A stretch of 64,000 nucleotides of DNA from JAPOUP01 sp965201085 (GTDB taxonomy: Bacteria; Pseudomonadota; Alphaproteobacteria; Rhodobacterales; Rhodobacteraceae), in the NCBI GenBank assembly GCA_965201085.1, contig CBDAVS010000047.1, forward strand, positions 232,232 to 296,231, given 5' to 3'. The notes under the pieces were generated by a model, which saw nothing but the letters and a program-made list of their open reading frames with translations, did not search any database and had not been told where the DNA came from. This document shows, in pieces, positions 17,605-26,586 of the stretch (positions are counted from its first letter, which is position 1; each line of letters opens with the position of its first letter). The position numbers were made by a program, and so were the translations under genes.

Positions 17605-19623
17605 CTACTCCGCCGCGACGGCGATCCCGGTCCTGGCGCGGGAAGCGGCGGACAGTTCCGCCATGAGCGCGGAGGCCCGGGTGATCGGATTTGTCAGATA
17701 GAAATCCGCGACGGCGTTGCGGAACTCGACGTTTCCGACTGGACGCGCAGGCACCGCTTTCCAGTCATTCTCGGGCACCTGATCGATCATTCCCAGCACG
17801 GGCGCCTCCTCGCCGAGTCTGCCGCGCAGCTGTGCCAGAGTGTCGTAGGGCAGAGCCTCACCGAGCACGGCGCTGAGTGCCCGCAGAATCGCCCAGTTTT
17901 CCTTCGCTTCACCGGGAGGATGGCTGGAGCGTTGCGCCAGCTGTGGCCGACCCTCGGTATTGACGAACAATCCGTTTTCCTCGGTATAGGTCGCGGCGGG
18001 CAGGATGATATCCGCCCGGTGGGCTCCACGGTCACCATGGCTGCCCTGATATATTACGGTCGGTCCCGGGGGGATTTCGATTTCGTCCGCACCCAGAGCA
18101 TAGACCGTCTCCGCTCCCTCCAGAGCGGCGGCGATGCCACCTTCGGTGGTGCAGCCAGCGTCGAGCGCACCGACGCGCGCGGCCGCTGTATGCAGGACGA
18201 GCAAACCCGCCGACATCGCCTCGGCTAGCTTCATAGCCTGACCCAGAACGGCTTCGCCCCCATCCCCGATCAGCGCACCCTGCCCGACAATAACGATCCC
18301 CGGTGTGGCATCTTCTCCGGCTCCGGCCTCATTCGCCAGCCTTGTCAACGCATCACCGCCGATGCCCAGATGTCTATAGTTGTAGGTAAGATCGACCGGC
18401 TCGCCGATCAGCGCCACACCGGCGCCGGAAAGCCACGCCTTTCGGATCCTCGCGTTGAGCACCGGCGCCTCGTCGCGGGGGTTGGATCCGACCAGAACGA
18501 ACGAACGCGCCGTGTCGATATCCTCAATGGACGCGGTTCCGACATAGGCCGAACGGTTTCCCGCCGGCAGCTTCGCCCCATCGGTGCGGCACTCGACGTT
18601 TCCGCCGCCGCGCTCGACCAGCTGCCTGAGAGCGAACGCGGCCTCAGCCGGAGCCAGATCACCGACCAGTCCGGCGACCTTCACATCCTTCATCGCATCC
18701 GCCACCTTTGCGAGCGCCTCGCTCCATGTCGCGGGCCTCAACTTGCCGCCTTCGCGTATATATGGCCGGTCCAATCGCCGCCGGCGCAGACCATCCCAGA
18801 CAAAGCGCGTCTTGTCGGAGATCCATTCTTCGTTCACCCCATCATGGTTGCGCGGCAGAAGCCGCATCACTTCGCGCCCTTTGCAGTCAACCCGGATGTT
18901 GGAACCGAGCGCGTCCATTATGTCGATGGATTCGGTTTTGGTGAGTTCCCAGGGTCGGGCCGTGAATGCATAGGGCTTGCTGGTCAGCGCCCCCACCGGG
19001 CACAGATCGATGATGTTTCCCTGAAGGTTGGACCGAAGCGTCTCGCCTAGATAGGAGGTTATTTCGGCATCTTCGCCACGACCGGTCTGGCCCATCTGGA
19101 CGATTCCGGCGACCTCGGTGGTGAAGCGGACGCAACGCGTACATGAAATGCAGCGCGTCATATGGGTTTCCACCAACGGACCGAGATCCAGGTCCTCGAC
19201 GGCCCGCTTCGGTTCTCGAAAGCGGCTAAAATCAACTCCGTAGGCCATGGCCTGATCCTGCAGGTCGCACTCACCGCCCTGGTCGCAGATCGGACAGTCC
19301 AGCGGATGGTTGATCAGCAGGAACTCCATCACGCCTTCACGGGCCTTTCTGACCATCGGCGATCTGGTGCTGATCCTGGGAGGCTGGCCTTCGGGTCCGG
19401 GCCGCAGATCGCGAACCTGCATAGCGCAGCTTGCGGCGGGTTTTGGTGGACCTCCGACGACCTCCACAAGACACATCCGGCAGTTTCCGGCGATGGACAG
19501 ACGTTCGTGATAGCAGAAACGCGGCACTTCGAGTCCCGCCTGCTCGCAGGCTTGAATCAAGGTCATCGCGGCGTCGGCCTCAATTTCCTTTCCGTCGATA
19601 ATGATGGTCCGCAAGTCGCTCAT
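17605..19623 (-). CDS. nuoG: NADH-quinone oxidoreductase subunit G
   Basis: This iron-sulfur subunit of the peripheral arm contains the [2Fe-2S] N1b and the [4Fe-4S] N4 and N5 clusters. N-terminal ligands are in CYHERLSIAGNCRMC, then HPLDCPICDQGGECDLQDQ (His plus three Cys, N5), then CISCTRCVRF (N4). A molybdopterin-oxidoreductase-like domain follows. The extra N7 cysteine motif of some bacteria is not apparent. It has 672 residues. A 46-base gap separates it from the DUF5333 gene upstream. Confidence 0.96.
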   Translation of the reverse strand: MSDLRTIIIDGKEIEADAAMTLIQACEQAGLEVPRFCYHERLSIAGNCRMCLVEVVGGPPKPAASCAMQVRDLRPGPEGQPPRISTRSPMVRKAREGVMEFLLINHPLDCPICDQGGECDLQDQAMAYGVDFSRFREPKRAVEDLDLGPLVETHMTRCISCTRCVRFTTEVAGIVQMGQTGRGEDAEITSYLGETLRSNLQGNIIDLCPVGALTSKPYAFTARPWELTKTESIDIMDALGSNIRVDCKGREVMRLLPRNHDGVNEEWISDKTRFVWDGLRRRRLDRPYIREGGKLRPATWSEALAKVADAMKDVKVAGLVGDLAPAEAAFALRQLVERGGGNVECRTDGAKLPAGNRSAYVGTASIEDIDTARSFVLVGSNPRDEAPVLNARIRKAWLSGAGVALIGEPVDLTYNYRHLGIGGDALTRLANEAGAGEDATPGIVIVGQGALIGDGGEAVLGQAMKLAEAMSAGLLVLHTAAARVGALDAGCTTEGGIAAALEGAETVYALGADEIEIPPGPTVIYQGSHGDRGAHRADIILPAATYTEENGLFVNTEGRPQLAQRSSHPPGEAKENWAILRALSAVLGEALPYDTLAQLRGRLGEEAPVLGMIDQVPENDWKAVPARPVGNVEFRNAVADFYLTNPITRASALMAELSAASRARTGIAVAAE

Positions 19624-19669
19624 GGTCGGTCCTGATTGTCGCGGTCGCTTCGGTAGCGGAATTTGTCCG

Positions 19670-20086
19670 TCAATTCGCTCGAAGAATCCAGCCCGTCAGG
19701 GAGTTTTTCTCGATTTCCGCGAGACCAAGGCGGCAGTAGCTTTCCACGTCGCCCTCCGCCACGCCATGTTTTTCCAGATAGGTGTCGCGTCGGCCCTCCA
19801 GCAGCGCCTTCGCTTCGGGGCTGCGACGCAACCGGTCGAAGTCGTCCCGGGTATAGCCAAGCGACAGCGCGTAGCCTTTCAGTTCGTTCAGGCGGACCCA
19901 TACCCGAAACATTCGTATCGATACTGTTGGGCAGTTCTTTCGGATTGCGGCTCCGACTGAGGCTGACAGGAATTCGTGCTGGATCCGAGGATCATCCACC
20001 AGCGGCGGAAGCTCGGTCGAATCGGACGCAGCCGTCATCAGGCATAACGCTATGACTCCGCTTCCCAATGTAACGACAAATCGCAT
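19670..20086 (-). CDS. DUF5333 family protein with signal peptide
   Basis: This is a small secreted or periplasmic protein of 138 residues. It has a signal-like start (MRFVVTLGSGVIALCLMTAASD) followed by a conserved helical region with two cysteines (IRKNCPTVSIRM and VESYCRLGLAEIEK) and the family-typical end TGWILRAN. I recognise the pattern as DUF5333, found next to nuoG in Rhodobacteraceae. The two cysteines could form a disulfide in the periplasm. Its relation to complex I is positional only. Confidence 0.75.
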   Translation of the reverse strand: MRFVVTLGSGVIALCLMTAASDSTELPPLVDDPRIQHEFLSASVGAAIRKNCPTVSIRMFRVWVRLNELKGYALSLGYTRDDFDRLRRSPEAKALLEGRRDTYLEKHGVAEGDVESYCRLGLAEIEKNSLTGWILRAN

Positions 20087-20200
20087 TTTCCAGCCCCGAT
20101 TCGACCCGACTGATCGCAGCGCTCCTCACGAACCTTCACGTAAAAATGCACTCAATTCAGGTTTCACACTCCACGTTCGTCCATAGCCGCATCGATAAGA

Positions 20201-20578
20201 TCAGCGTTGGGTGCAGCGACCTGTCAGCGTAACCGTATCGTTCTGCACAGACATCTCCTCCACAGGTCTATCCGGTCCGAGAATCCACGTGATGTCCGAG
20301 CCACCATATGTTATGAGACAATAGACCGTCGCCTTATAGCGCCCGGATTCCAGCGCCTGTTCCTGAATGGCCTGGAACGGGGTCACGTTCACGGTGAAGT
20401 CCCTCCTGTCCTCTCCCTTGCTGAGCGACGCCCGGACACGCACCCTGCGCACTTCCGCGGAGGTCGCGGGTCCGCTGTCGTTTCGAATCTCGACCGTTTC
20501 CTTACCGCCTCGGAACAAGCCGCAGGACGAGACGCCGAGGACGACCATCACAAGACATACCACCCGAGTCACCGACAT
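20201..20578 (-). CDS. putative lipoprotein in the nuo operon
   Basis: The start at 20578 gives MSVTRVVCLVMVVLGVSSCG, a lipoprotein signal with a lipobox ending at Cys19. A longer frame adds 14 upstream residues that would disrupt it. The mature part is about 107 residues, beta-rich in appearance (VEIRNDSGP, VRVRASLSKGEDRRDFTVNV), with one internal Cys in TVYCLITYG and one in TGRCTQR near the end. It lies between nuoF and the DUF5333 gene on the same strand. The function is unknown. Confidence 0.65.
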   Translation of the reverse strand: MSVTRVVCLVMVVLGVSSCGLFRGGKETVEIRNDSGPATSAEVRRVRVRASLSKGEDRRDFTVNVTPFQAIQEQALESGRYKATVYCLITYGGSDITWILGPDRPVEEMSVQNDTVTLTGRCTQR

Positions 20579-20739
20579 ATCGCGGTCCTCCACAAAACCC
20601 CGCGTCGCGGCTGTCCGCACACGGTGTCACTCCGTCCGATGAAGCAAGGTCGCCGCTTCACGACATGCACTCCTCGCTTCGATCACCATATACCAAGCCG
20701 CGAAGCATGTCCAAACGGGAATATACGAAGGGTCCGGAT

Positions 20740-22035
20740 TCATTCCGCGGCGACCGCCGCCATCTTCGGGGCCTTGTTCCGACGTATGCGTTCTTCGATT
20801 TCATCGCGAAAATTGCGGATCAGCCCCTGAATGGGCCAGGCCGCCGCATCGCCGAGGGCGCAGATCGTATGCCCCTCAACCTGCTTGGTGACGTCCAGAA
20901 GCATGTCGATCTCCTCCATTCCGGCTTCGCCCCGAACGAGTCGATCCATCACCCGCATCATCCAACCCGTTCCTTCCCGGCAGGGTGTGCATTGGCCACA
21001 GCTCTCATGCTTGTAGAATTTCGACAGGCGCCAGATCGCCTTTATCACATCGGTCGAGCGGTCCATCACGATTACCGCCGCCGTTCCCAATGAAGAATGA
21101 ACCCCGCGCAGGGCATCGAAATCCATGATCGCTCCGCGCATGTCCTCGCCCCGCACGCATGGAACGGACGCTCCCCCCGGTATAACCGCCTTCAGGTTGT
21201 CCCATCCACCTCGAATGCCGCCGCAATGTCTATCGATCAACTCCTCGAACGGAATTGACATCTCATCCTCGACAACACAGGGATTGTTGACGTGGCCACT
21301 AACGGCATAGATTTTCGTGCCAGTGTTGTTGGGCCTTCCGAAAGACGCGAACCACTCCGCGCCACGCCGTAGTATCGTCGGCACAACGGCGATCGATTCG
21401 ACGTTGTTCACCGTGGTCGGACAGCCGTAGAGGCCCGCACCCGCCGGAAAAGGCGGTTTCATCCGCGGCATACCTTTCTTGCCTTCGAGGCTTTCCAGGA
21501 GCGCCGTTTCTTCGCCGCAGATATACGCCCCCGCACCATGATGCAGGTAAAGGTCGAATTTCCAGCCAGATCCGGCGGCGTTCCGACCGAGAAGGCCCGC
21601 CTCATACGCTTCGTCGATGGCGGTCTGCAGCGTTTCCCGCTCGCGGATATATTCGCCGCGGATATAGATGTAGCAGGTTTCGGCCCCCATCGCGAAGGAC
21701 GCCAGAAGACAGCCTTCGATCAGCGTATGCGGATCGTGGCGCATGATTTCCCGATCCTTGCAGGTTCCGGGTTCCGACTCGTCGGCGTTGACCACGAGAT
21801 ATGCCGGACGCCCGTCCGATTCCCTGGGCATGAACGACCATTTCAGACCGGTTGGAAACCCCGCTCCTCCGCGTCCGCGCAGACCCGACGCCTTCATGGT
21901 GTCGATGATCCAGTCCCGCCCCCTGGCTATGAGATCGGCCGTGCCGTCCCAGTGCCCGCGCCCCATCGCACCAGCGAGCGTACGGTCATGCATTCCGTAT
22001 AGATTGGCGAATATTCGGTCACTGTCACTCAGCAT
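20740..22035 (-). CDS. nuoF: NADH-quinone oxidoreductase subunit F
   Basis: This subunit binds NADH and FMN and carries cluster N3. The glycine-rich nucleotide site GLRGRGGAGFPTGLKW (about residues 51-66), the FMN-contacting NADESEPGTCKDRE, and the N3 ligand motif SCGQCTPCREGTGW (about 345-358) with the fourth cysteine in HTICALGDAAAWPIQG are all visible. It has 431 residues. It starts a few bases after the DUF5337 gene. Confidence 0.97.
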   Translation of the reverse strand: MLSDSDRIFANLYGMHDRTLAGAMGRGHWDGTADLIARGRDWIIDTMKASGLRGRGGAGFPTGLKWSFMPRESDGRPAYLVVNADESEPGTCKDREIMRHDPHTLIEGCLLASFAMGAETCYIYIRGEYIRERETLQTAIDEAYEAGLLGRNAAGSGWKFDLYLHHGAGAYICGEETALLESLEGKKGMPRMKPPFPAGAGLYGCPTTVNNVESIAVVPTILRRGAEWFASFGRPNNTGTKIYAVSGHVNNPCVVEDEMSIPFEELIDRHCGGIRGGWDNLKAVIPGGASVPCVRGEDMRGAIMDFDALRGVHSSLGTAAVIVMDRSTDVIKAIWRLSKFYKHESCGQCTPCREGTGWMMRVMDRLVRGEAGMEEIDMLLDVTKQVEGHTICALGDAAAWPIQGLIRNFRDEIEERIRRNKAPKMAAVAAE

Positions 22036-22038
22036 GAC

Positions 22039-22278
22039 CTACTCCTGGTCTTCCCGGCGTTTCCGCCAGATCCGATATGTCACGAACAGGGCCCAAACGA
22101 ACGCGGCAAGCGCCGCCAGATCGAACAGAAATACATACCTGGCCGGAAGACCCAATCGCCCGCCCAGCCACTGCGCTCCCAGCCACATCAGCATCGCGGC
22201 GGCAATGACCAGCGCGGCCAGCCGCCCCTGCCTTGCCAGCGCCAGTCCATCCCGGCTCGATCGGGTCGGTGACGCCAT
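22039..22278 (-). CDS. DUF5337 family membrane protein
   Basis: This is a small inner-membrane protein of 79 residues with two hydrophobic helices (LAALVIAAAMLMWLGAQWLG and YVFLFDLAALAAFVWALFV). It ends in the basic tail YRIWRKRRE. The stretch around WLGAQWLGGRLGLPARY is the recognisable DUF5337 core, a family seen between nuoE and nuoF in Rhodobacteraceae. I take the ATG at 22278 as start, because the frame's first ATG lies within nuoE. It may be an assembly or lineage-specific accessory protein; that is inference from position. Confidence 0.75.
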   Translation of the reverse strand: MASPTRSSRDGLALARQGRLAALVIAAAMLMWLGAQWLGGRLGLPARYVFLFDLAALAAFVWALFVTYRIWRKRREDQE

Positions 22279-22283
22279 GTCTC

Positions 22284-23009
22284 TCAGACGCTCCCGTCTT
22301 CGACAAGCCATGGCGTAACCAGCGGCGCTTCGGTACCATCGATCCGCTTCAGCGTATCACCAGCATCCACCGCGAGCTGCGCACTGGCGTTGCGCTCCTC
22401 CGAGCCCGGGACCTCCCCGGTGTTCAGGCTTGTCAGCCCTCGCCCGGGTTCGGAAGAGAACCGTCCGTTCTGCGGACCCGGTGCGGGCATTTCTCCGGTG
22501 GCGATCGCATCGATAAGCTCACCGAGCCGTTCGGGGGTCAGGTCCTCGTAGTAGTCCTTTCCGATCTGCGCGATGGGTGCATTGGCGCAGGCGCCGAGAC
22601 ACTCAACCTCTTCCCAGGAGAATCTCCCGTCCTCGGAGAGCGTATGCGGGTGATCCGCGATTCTGTCACGGCAGACATCGATCAGGTCCTCGGCGCCGCA
22701 GATCATACATGACGTCGTCCCACAGATCTGGATGTGCGCGGCGCTGCCCGCGGGGCGCAGCTGGAACATGAAATAGAACGTCGCGACTTCCAGAGCGCGG
22801 ATACGGGCCATACCGAGCATATCCGCCACCTTTTCAATCGCGGCCCGCGACAGCCAACCTTCCTGCTCCTGCGCGCGCCAGAGCAGCGGAATGACCGCGC
22901 TGGCCTGCCGACCTTCGGGATATTTGGTGATCTGCGCCTCCGCCCATGCCTGATTTGCGGGCGTGAACGCGAAACTCTCCGGCTGATCGTGATGAAGACG
23001 CCTGAGCAT
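22284..23009 (-). CDS. nuoE: NADH-quinone oxidoreductase subunit E
   Basis: This thioredoxin-fold subunit holds the [2Fe-2S] cluster N1a. Ligands are in CGTTSCMICGAEDL (about residues 99-112) and CLGACANAPIAQ (about 138-149). At about 241 residues it is longer than the 160-180 typical of enterobacteria. The extra C-terminal 60 residues are hydrophilic and rich in Gly, Pro and Ser, as in other Rhodobacterales. The ATG at 23009 is chosen over the TTG one codon earlier. Confidence 0.95.
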   Translation of the reverse strand: MLRRLHHDQPESFAFTPANQAWAEAQITKYPEGRQASAVIPLLWRAQEQEGWLSRAAIEKVADMLGMARIRALEVATFYFMFQLRPAGSAAHIQICGTTSCMICGAEDLIDVCRDRIADHPHTLSEDGRFSWEEVECLGACANAPIAQIGKDYYEDLTPERLGELIDAIATGEMPAPGPQNGRFSSEPGRGLTSLNTGEVPGSEERNASAQLAVDAGDTLKRIDGTEAPLVTPWLVEDGSV

Positions 23010-23121
23010 CAACCATCATCCTCTATCGAAAACAGCCGCACTCCCGGGATACAGCGTGTGCGGCGGGCCTCGCCTGCCGCCAGGACAGGGCAGTGGTTTC
23101 GCGGTAATCCAGCGAACGACC

Positions 23122-24333
23122 TCACCGATCGATCTCCCCGAACACCACATCCATCGTACCGATGATCGCGGCCACGTCGGCGAGCTGGTGTCCCGAGGCG
23201 ACATGGTCCATCGCCTGCAGATGCGGAAATCCCGGCGCGCGGATCCTGGCACGATAGGGCCGGTTGGTACCGTCCGCCACCAGATAGACACCGAATTCAC
23301 CCTTCGGCGCCTCGACGGCGGCGTAGACTTCGCCTTCGGGAACATGGAAACCTTCGGTGTAGAGCTTGAAATGATGGATGAGCGCTTCCATCGATGCCTT
23401 CATCTCGGCACGCGGCGGTGGCGTCAGCTTGCCACGGGCCAATACATCGCCCGGTTCGGCCCGCAGCTTTTCGCAGGAGTGTTTGATGATCTTCAGCGAT
23501 TCACGCATTTCCTGCATCCGAACGAGGTATCTGTCGTAGCAATCGCCGTTCATTCCAACCGGAATGCCGAATTCGAATTCGTCATAGCATTCGTAGGGTT
23601 GCGCACGTCGGAGATCCCAGGCCAATCCGCTTCCGCGCACCATCACCCCCGAGAAGCCCCAGTCATATACATCCTGTTCGCTGACGACGCCGATATCGGC
23701 GTTGCGCTGCTTGAATATCCGGTTCTCGGTGAGTAGTCCATCGATGTCCTTGATAACCTTGGGGAACCCGTCGGCCCATCGATCGATGTCGTCGATCAGT
23801 TCGGTTGGAAGATCCCGATGTACGCCACCGGGTCGGAAATAAGCGGCATGCAGTCTTGCACCACATGCTCGCTCGTAGAACACCATCAATTTCTCGCGCT
23901 CCTCGAAACCCCAAAGCGGTGGGGTGAGGGCGCCCACATCGAGGGCCTGGGTCGTGACGTTGAGGAGGTGATTCAGGATGCGCCCGATTTCGGAATAGAG
24001 CACACGGATCAGGGAGGCCCGTCGCGGGATTTCCGTGGCGGTCAGCTTTTCGATCGCCAGGCACCAGGCATGTTCCTGGTTCATCGGCGCGACATAGTCG
24101 AGTCGGTCGAAATAGGGGAGATTCTGCAGATAGGTCCGCGACTCCATTAGTTTTTCGGTTCCGCGGTGAAGAAGGCCAATATGCGGGTCGCAGCGCTCGA
24201 CGATCTCGCCGTCGAGTTCCAGAACCAACCGCAGGACACCGTGCGCCGCCGGATGCTGGGGTCCGAAATTGATGTTGAAATTCCGGATTCTCTGTTCGCC
24301 GGTCAGTGCGTCATCGAAGTTTCCGACCATCAT
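23122..24333 (-). CDS. nuoD: NADH-quinone oxidoreductase subunit D
   Basis: This is the 49-kDa-type subunit lining the quinone-reduction site. Conserved parts are NFGPQHPAAHGVLRL near the start (the quinone-site His is in this loop), GLLHRGTEKLMESRTY, and the end region GEFGVYLVADGTNRPYRARIRAPGF followed by MDVVFGEIDR. The frame is open 42 codons further upstream, but that extension is low in similarity to the family. Starting at the ATG pair 24333/24330 gives about 403 residues, the usual size. Confidence 0.95.
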   Translation of the reverse strand: MMVGNFDDALTGEQRIRNFNINFGPQHPAAHGVLRLVLELDGEIVERCDPHIGLLHRGTEKLMESRTYLQNLPYFDRLDYVAPMNQEHAWCLAIEKLTATEIPRRASLIRVLYSEIGRILNHLLNVTTQALDVGALTPPLWGFEEREKLMVFYERACGARLHAAYFRPGGVHRDLPTELIDDIDRWADGFPKVIKDIDGLLTENRIFKQRNADIGVVSEQDVYDWGFSGVMVRGSGLAWDLRRAQPYECYDEFEFGIPVGMNGDCYDRYLVRMQEMRESLKIIKHSCEKLRAEPGDVLARGKLTPPPRAEMKASMEALIHHFKLYTEGFHVPEGEVYAAVEAPKGEFGVYLVADGTNRPYRARIRAPGFPHLQAMDHVASGHQLADVAAIIGTMDVVFGEIDR

Positions 24334-24501
24334 TCCACGACCCCGTTGGCTGCGCGCTTCGCGCTCTTTCCGGAAGTCCGGAAGCCTTCCGTCAGGCTTT
24401 TCCCAGCCAGTGATGGCATCGCCCGAGCACCATCCCGGAGCCCCGTCGCCGCGTGACACGCCAGTCGGACCCGTTGTATATGATCAGAGGCATTCATTCT
24501 G

Positions 24502-25110
24502 TCAGCGTCCCGCTACGTTCTCGCCCTCATCGGGCAGGATGTATTCGGCGCCTTCCCAAGGTGACATGAAGTCGAACCGGCGGTATTCCTGAGTGAGTTT
24601 GACTGGTTCGTAGACCACCCGCTTGCGGGTTTCGTCATAGCGCACCTCGGTATAGCCGGAGGTGGGGAAGTCCTTCCTCAACGGATGGCCGCTGAAACCG
24701 TAGTCGGTCAGGATGCGGCGCAGGTCCGGATGCCCCGTGAACAATATGCCGAACATATCGTAGACTTCGCGTTCGAACCAGTTCGCGGCGGGAAACAGGC
24801 CGGTGACCGAGGTTATGGTGTCTCCCTCCCGTATAGCGCATTTCGCCCTGATACGATGGTTCAGTCGCATGCTCAGAAATTGATAGACCACATCGAAACG
24901 GTTATCACGGCCCGGGTAATCGACCGCGGTGATATCGACAAGCGTGGAGAACCTGCAGGTCAGGTCGGATTTCAGGAATTCGACGAAAGAGAGGACCGAT
25001 GCCGGTGCTATCTCGACGTTGAGTTCGTTGAAAGCCAGGTTCCATCCCAGCACGCAATCGGGCCGGGTCCGTTCGATATGCGCTCCCAGTTCCTGAAGTT
25101 CCTCAAGCAT
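24502..25110 (-). CDS. nuoC: NADH-quinone oxidoreductase subunit C
   Basis: This is the 30-kDa-type subunit of the peripheral arm, separate from NuoD as in other alphaproteobacteria. Signatures are RFDVVYQFLSMRLNHRIR, ANWFEREVYDMFGILFTGHPDLRRILTDYGFSGHPLRKDFP, and the C-terminal YRRFDFMSPWEG. It has 202 residues. A gap of about 170 bases to nuoD holds no supported gene. Confidence 0.96.
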   Translation of the reverse strand: MLEELQELGAHIERTRPDCVLGWNLAFNELNVEIAPASVLSFVEFLKSDLTCRFSTLVDITAVDYPGRDNRFDVVYQFLSMRLNHRIRAKCAIREGDTITSVTGLFPAANWFEREVYDMFGILFTGHPDLRRILTDYGFSGHPLRKDFPTSGYTEVRYDETRKRVVYEPVKLTQEYRRFDFMSPWEGAEYILPDEGENVAGR

Positions 25111-25139
25111 ACGACTCCACCGTCAATGATTGATGCCGA

Positions 25140-25673
25140 TCAGCGCGCTATGGTTCCGGTGCGCCTGATTTTGCGCTGGAGTTGCAACAGCCCATACAGC
25201 AGCGCTTCGGCTGTCGGTGGACAGCCGGGCACGTAGACATCGACCGGTACGATACGGTCGCATCCACGCACCACGGAATAGCTGTAGTGGTAGTATCCAC
25301 CGCCGTTGGCGCAGGAGCCCATCGAGACCACATAACGTGGTTCGGGCATCTGATCGTAGACCTTGCGCAACGCCGGCGCCATCTTGTTGGTGAGCGTGCC
25401 CGCCACGATCATGAGATCCGACTGCCTTGGAGAGGCGCGTGGCGCCGTACCGAACCGCTCCATATCATAGCGGGGCATCGCGGTGTGCATCATCTCGACC
25501 GCACAGCAGGCGAGGCCGAAAGTCATCCAGTGCAGGCTGCCGGTTCGGGCCCAGTTGATTACGTCCTCAACCGATGTCAGCAGGAATCCTTTATCCTGCA
25601 GTTCCCGATTCACCGCGGAAACGGCGACGTCATGATCGCCTCCCGCTGTGTTGAGGCCGGTCATCACTCCCAT
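25140..25673 (-). CDS. nuoB: NADH-quinone oxidoreductase subunit B
   Basis: This subunit carries the terminal cluster N2 that reduces quinone. The ligands appear in FGLACCAVEMMH (tandem Cys), MGSCANGGGYY and VPGCPPTAEALLYGLLQLQ. The start at 25673 has AAAGGGG upstream and overlaps the nuoA end; an ATG at 25664 forms an ATGA overlap and is an alternative. It has about 177 residues. Confidence 0.96.
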   Translation of the reverse strand: MGVMTGLNTAGGDHDVAVSAVNRELQDKGFLLTSVEDVINWARTGSLHWMTFGLACCAVEMMHTAMPRYDMERFGTAPRASPRQSDLMIVAGTLTNKMAPALRKVYDQMPEPRYVVSMGSCANGGGYYHYSYSVVRGCDRIVPVDVYVPGCPPTAEALLYGLLQLQRKIRRTGTIAR

Positions 25674-26029
25674 TCCAGCGCCCCTTTCTTCCATTCATAG
25701 GCGAACCCGATGGTGAGCACCGCAAGAAACACCATCATGGACCAGAATCCCAGAATACCGACATCCTTGAAGGCCACGGCCCATGGGAAGAGAAACGCGA
25801 CCTCAAGGTCAAAGATTATGAAGAGAATCGCCACCAGATAGAACCGCACATCGAATTTCATCCTCGCGTCGTCGAAAGCGTTGAACCCGCATTCGTAAGC
25901 GGACACCTTTTCGGGATCCGGATTGCGCACCGCTATAACGAGCGCCGCCGCGACGAGGACCAGACCGAGCCCCACCGCCAGAGCGAGAAATATGAGGATC
26001 GGGAGATAATCGGAAGCGATCGATTCCAC
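25664..26029 (-). CDS. nuoA: NADH-quinone oxidoreductase subunit A
   Basis: This is the first gene of the complex I operon: a small membrane subunit of 121 residues with three helices. The loop PEKVSAYECGFNAFDDARMKFDVRFYLVAILFIIFDLEVAFLFPW is diagnostic, including the conserved Cys. It begins with GTG at 26029 behind AAGGAGATGTCCC, a strong ribosome-binding site. The promoter of the block should lie in the 200 bases upstream; I could not pick out convincing -35/-10 boxes. Confidence 0.96.
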   Translation of the reverse strand: MESIASDYLPILIFLALAVGLGLVLVAAALVIAVRNPDPEKVSAYECGFNAFDDARMKFDVRFYLVAILFIIFDLEVAFLFPWAVAFKDVGILGFWSMMVFLAVLTIGFAYEWKKGALEWE

Positions 26030-26087
26030 GGGACATCTCCTTCAAGGCGCGGGCGTTGGCCACATCCGCATACCGCGATACTCAATA

Positions 26088-26107
26088 ACCCCGGTGTCTT
26101 CCGGGGT
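26088..26107 (-). terminator. hairpin between the helicase remnant and nuoA
   Basis: ACCCCGG (26088-26094) and CCGGGGT (26101-26107) form a 7-bp perfect stem with a 6-base loop. On the minus strand it is followed by TTATTG, so it is at best a weak intrinsic terminator for the gene upstream of nuoA. It could also act in the nuo leader if transcription starts before it. Confidence 0.4.
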
Positions 26108-26586
26108 CAACCTCACGACCAGCGCTTTCGGCAACGACCGTGCTTCACTCCGGTTCGGCGTACAGACCGTCACTGCGACGCATCCATATTCGGATAGGAA
26201 ATCGGAAACAGTCCTTCGCCCTGCAATCTCGTCAATGTTCTTGGCTGTGATGATTCAAACTGCCCGCAGGGATTCGGTCGGACGAAGTGAAGCTAGCCAG
26301 CTTCATCTCAGCAATGAACCGCGAGGGTGGCCGTACCCGTCCGAGATAATGCTTTGCGCGGGACAGGAACAGCCGTTTGCGTGTCCGGGTTATCGCGACA
26401 AAGAAATTTCTCCGCTCTTCCTCGATCTCGGCAGGCTGAGAACCGGGTCTGAGGCTCTGCCAAGACGGCAGAATCGACTCCGCCGCGCCTACGAGCCACA
26501 CATTGTCAAACTCAAGGCCCTTGGCCGCATGGATTGTCATCAACCGAACGGTACTGGAATCGATGGGCGGTTCCTTAGGTCTGAGA

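Noticed and set aside
24334..24459. NuoD with a 42-residue N-terminal extension
   Set aside because: The extension is arginine-rich and unlike the family; the ATG pair at 24333/24330 gives the normal length.
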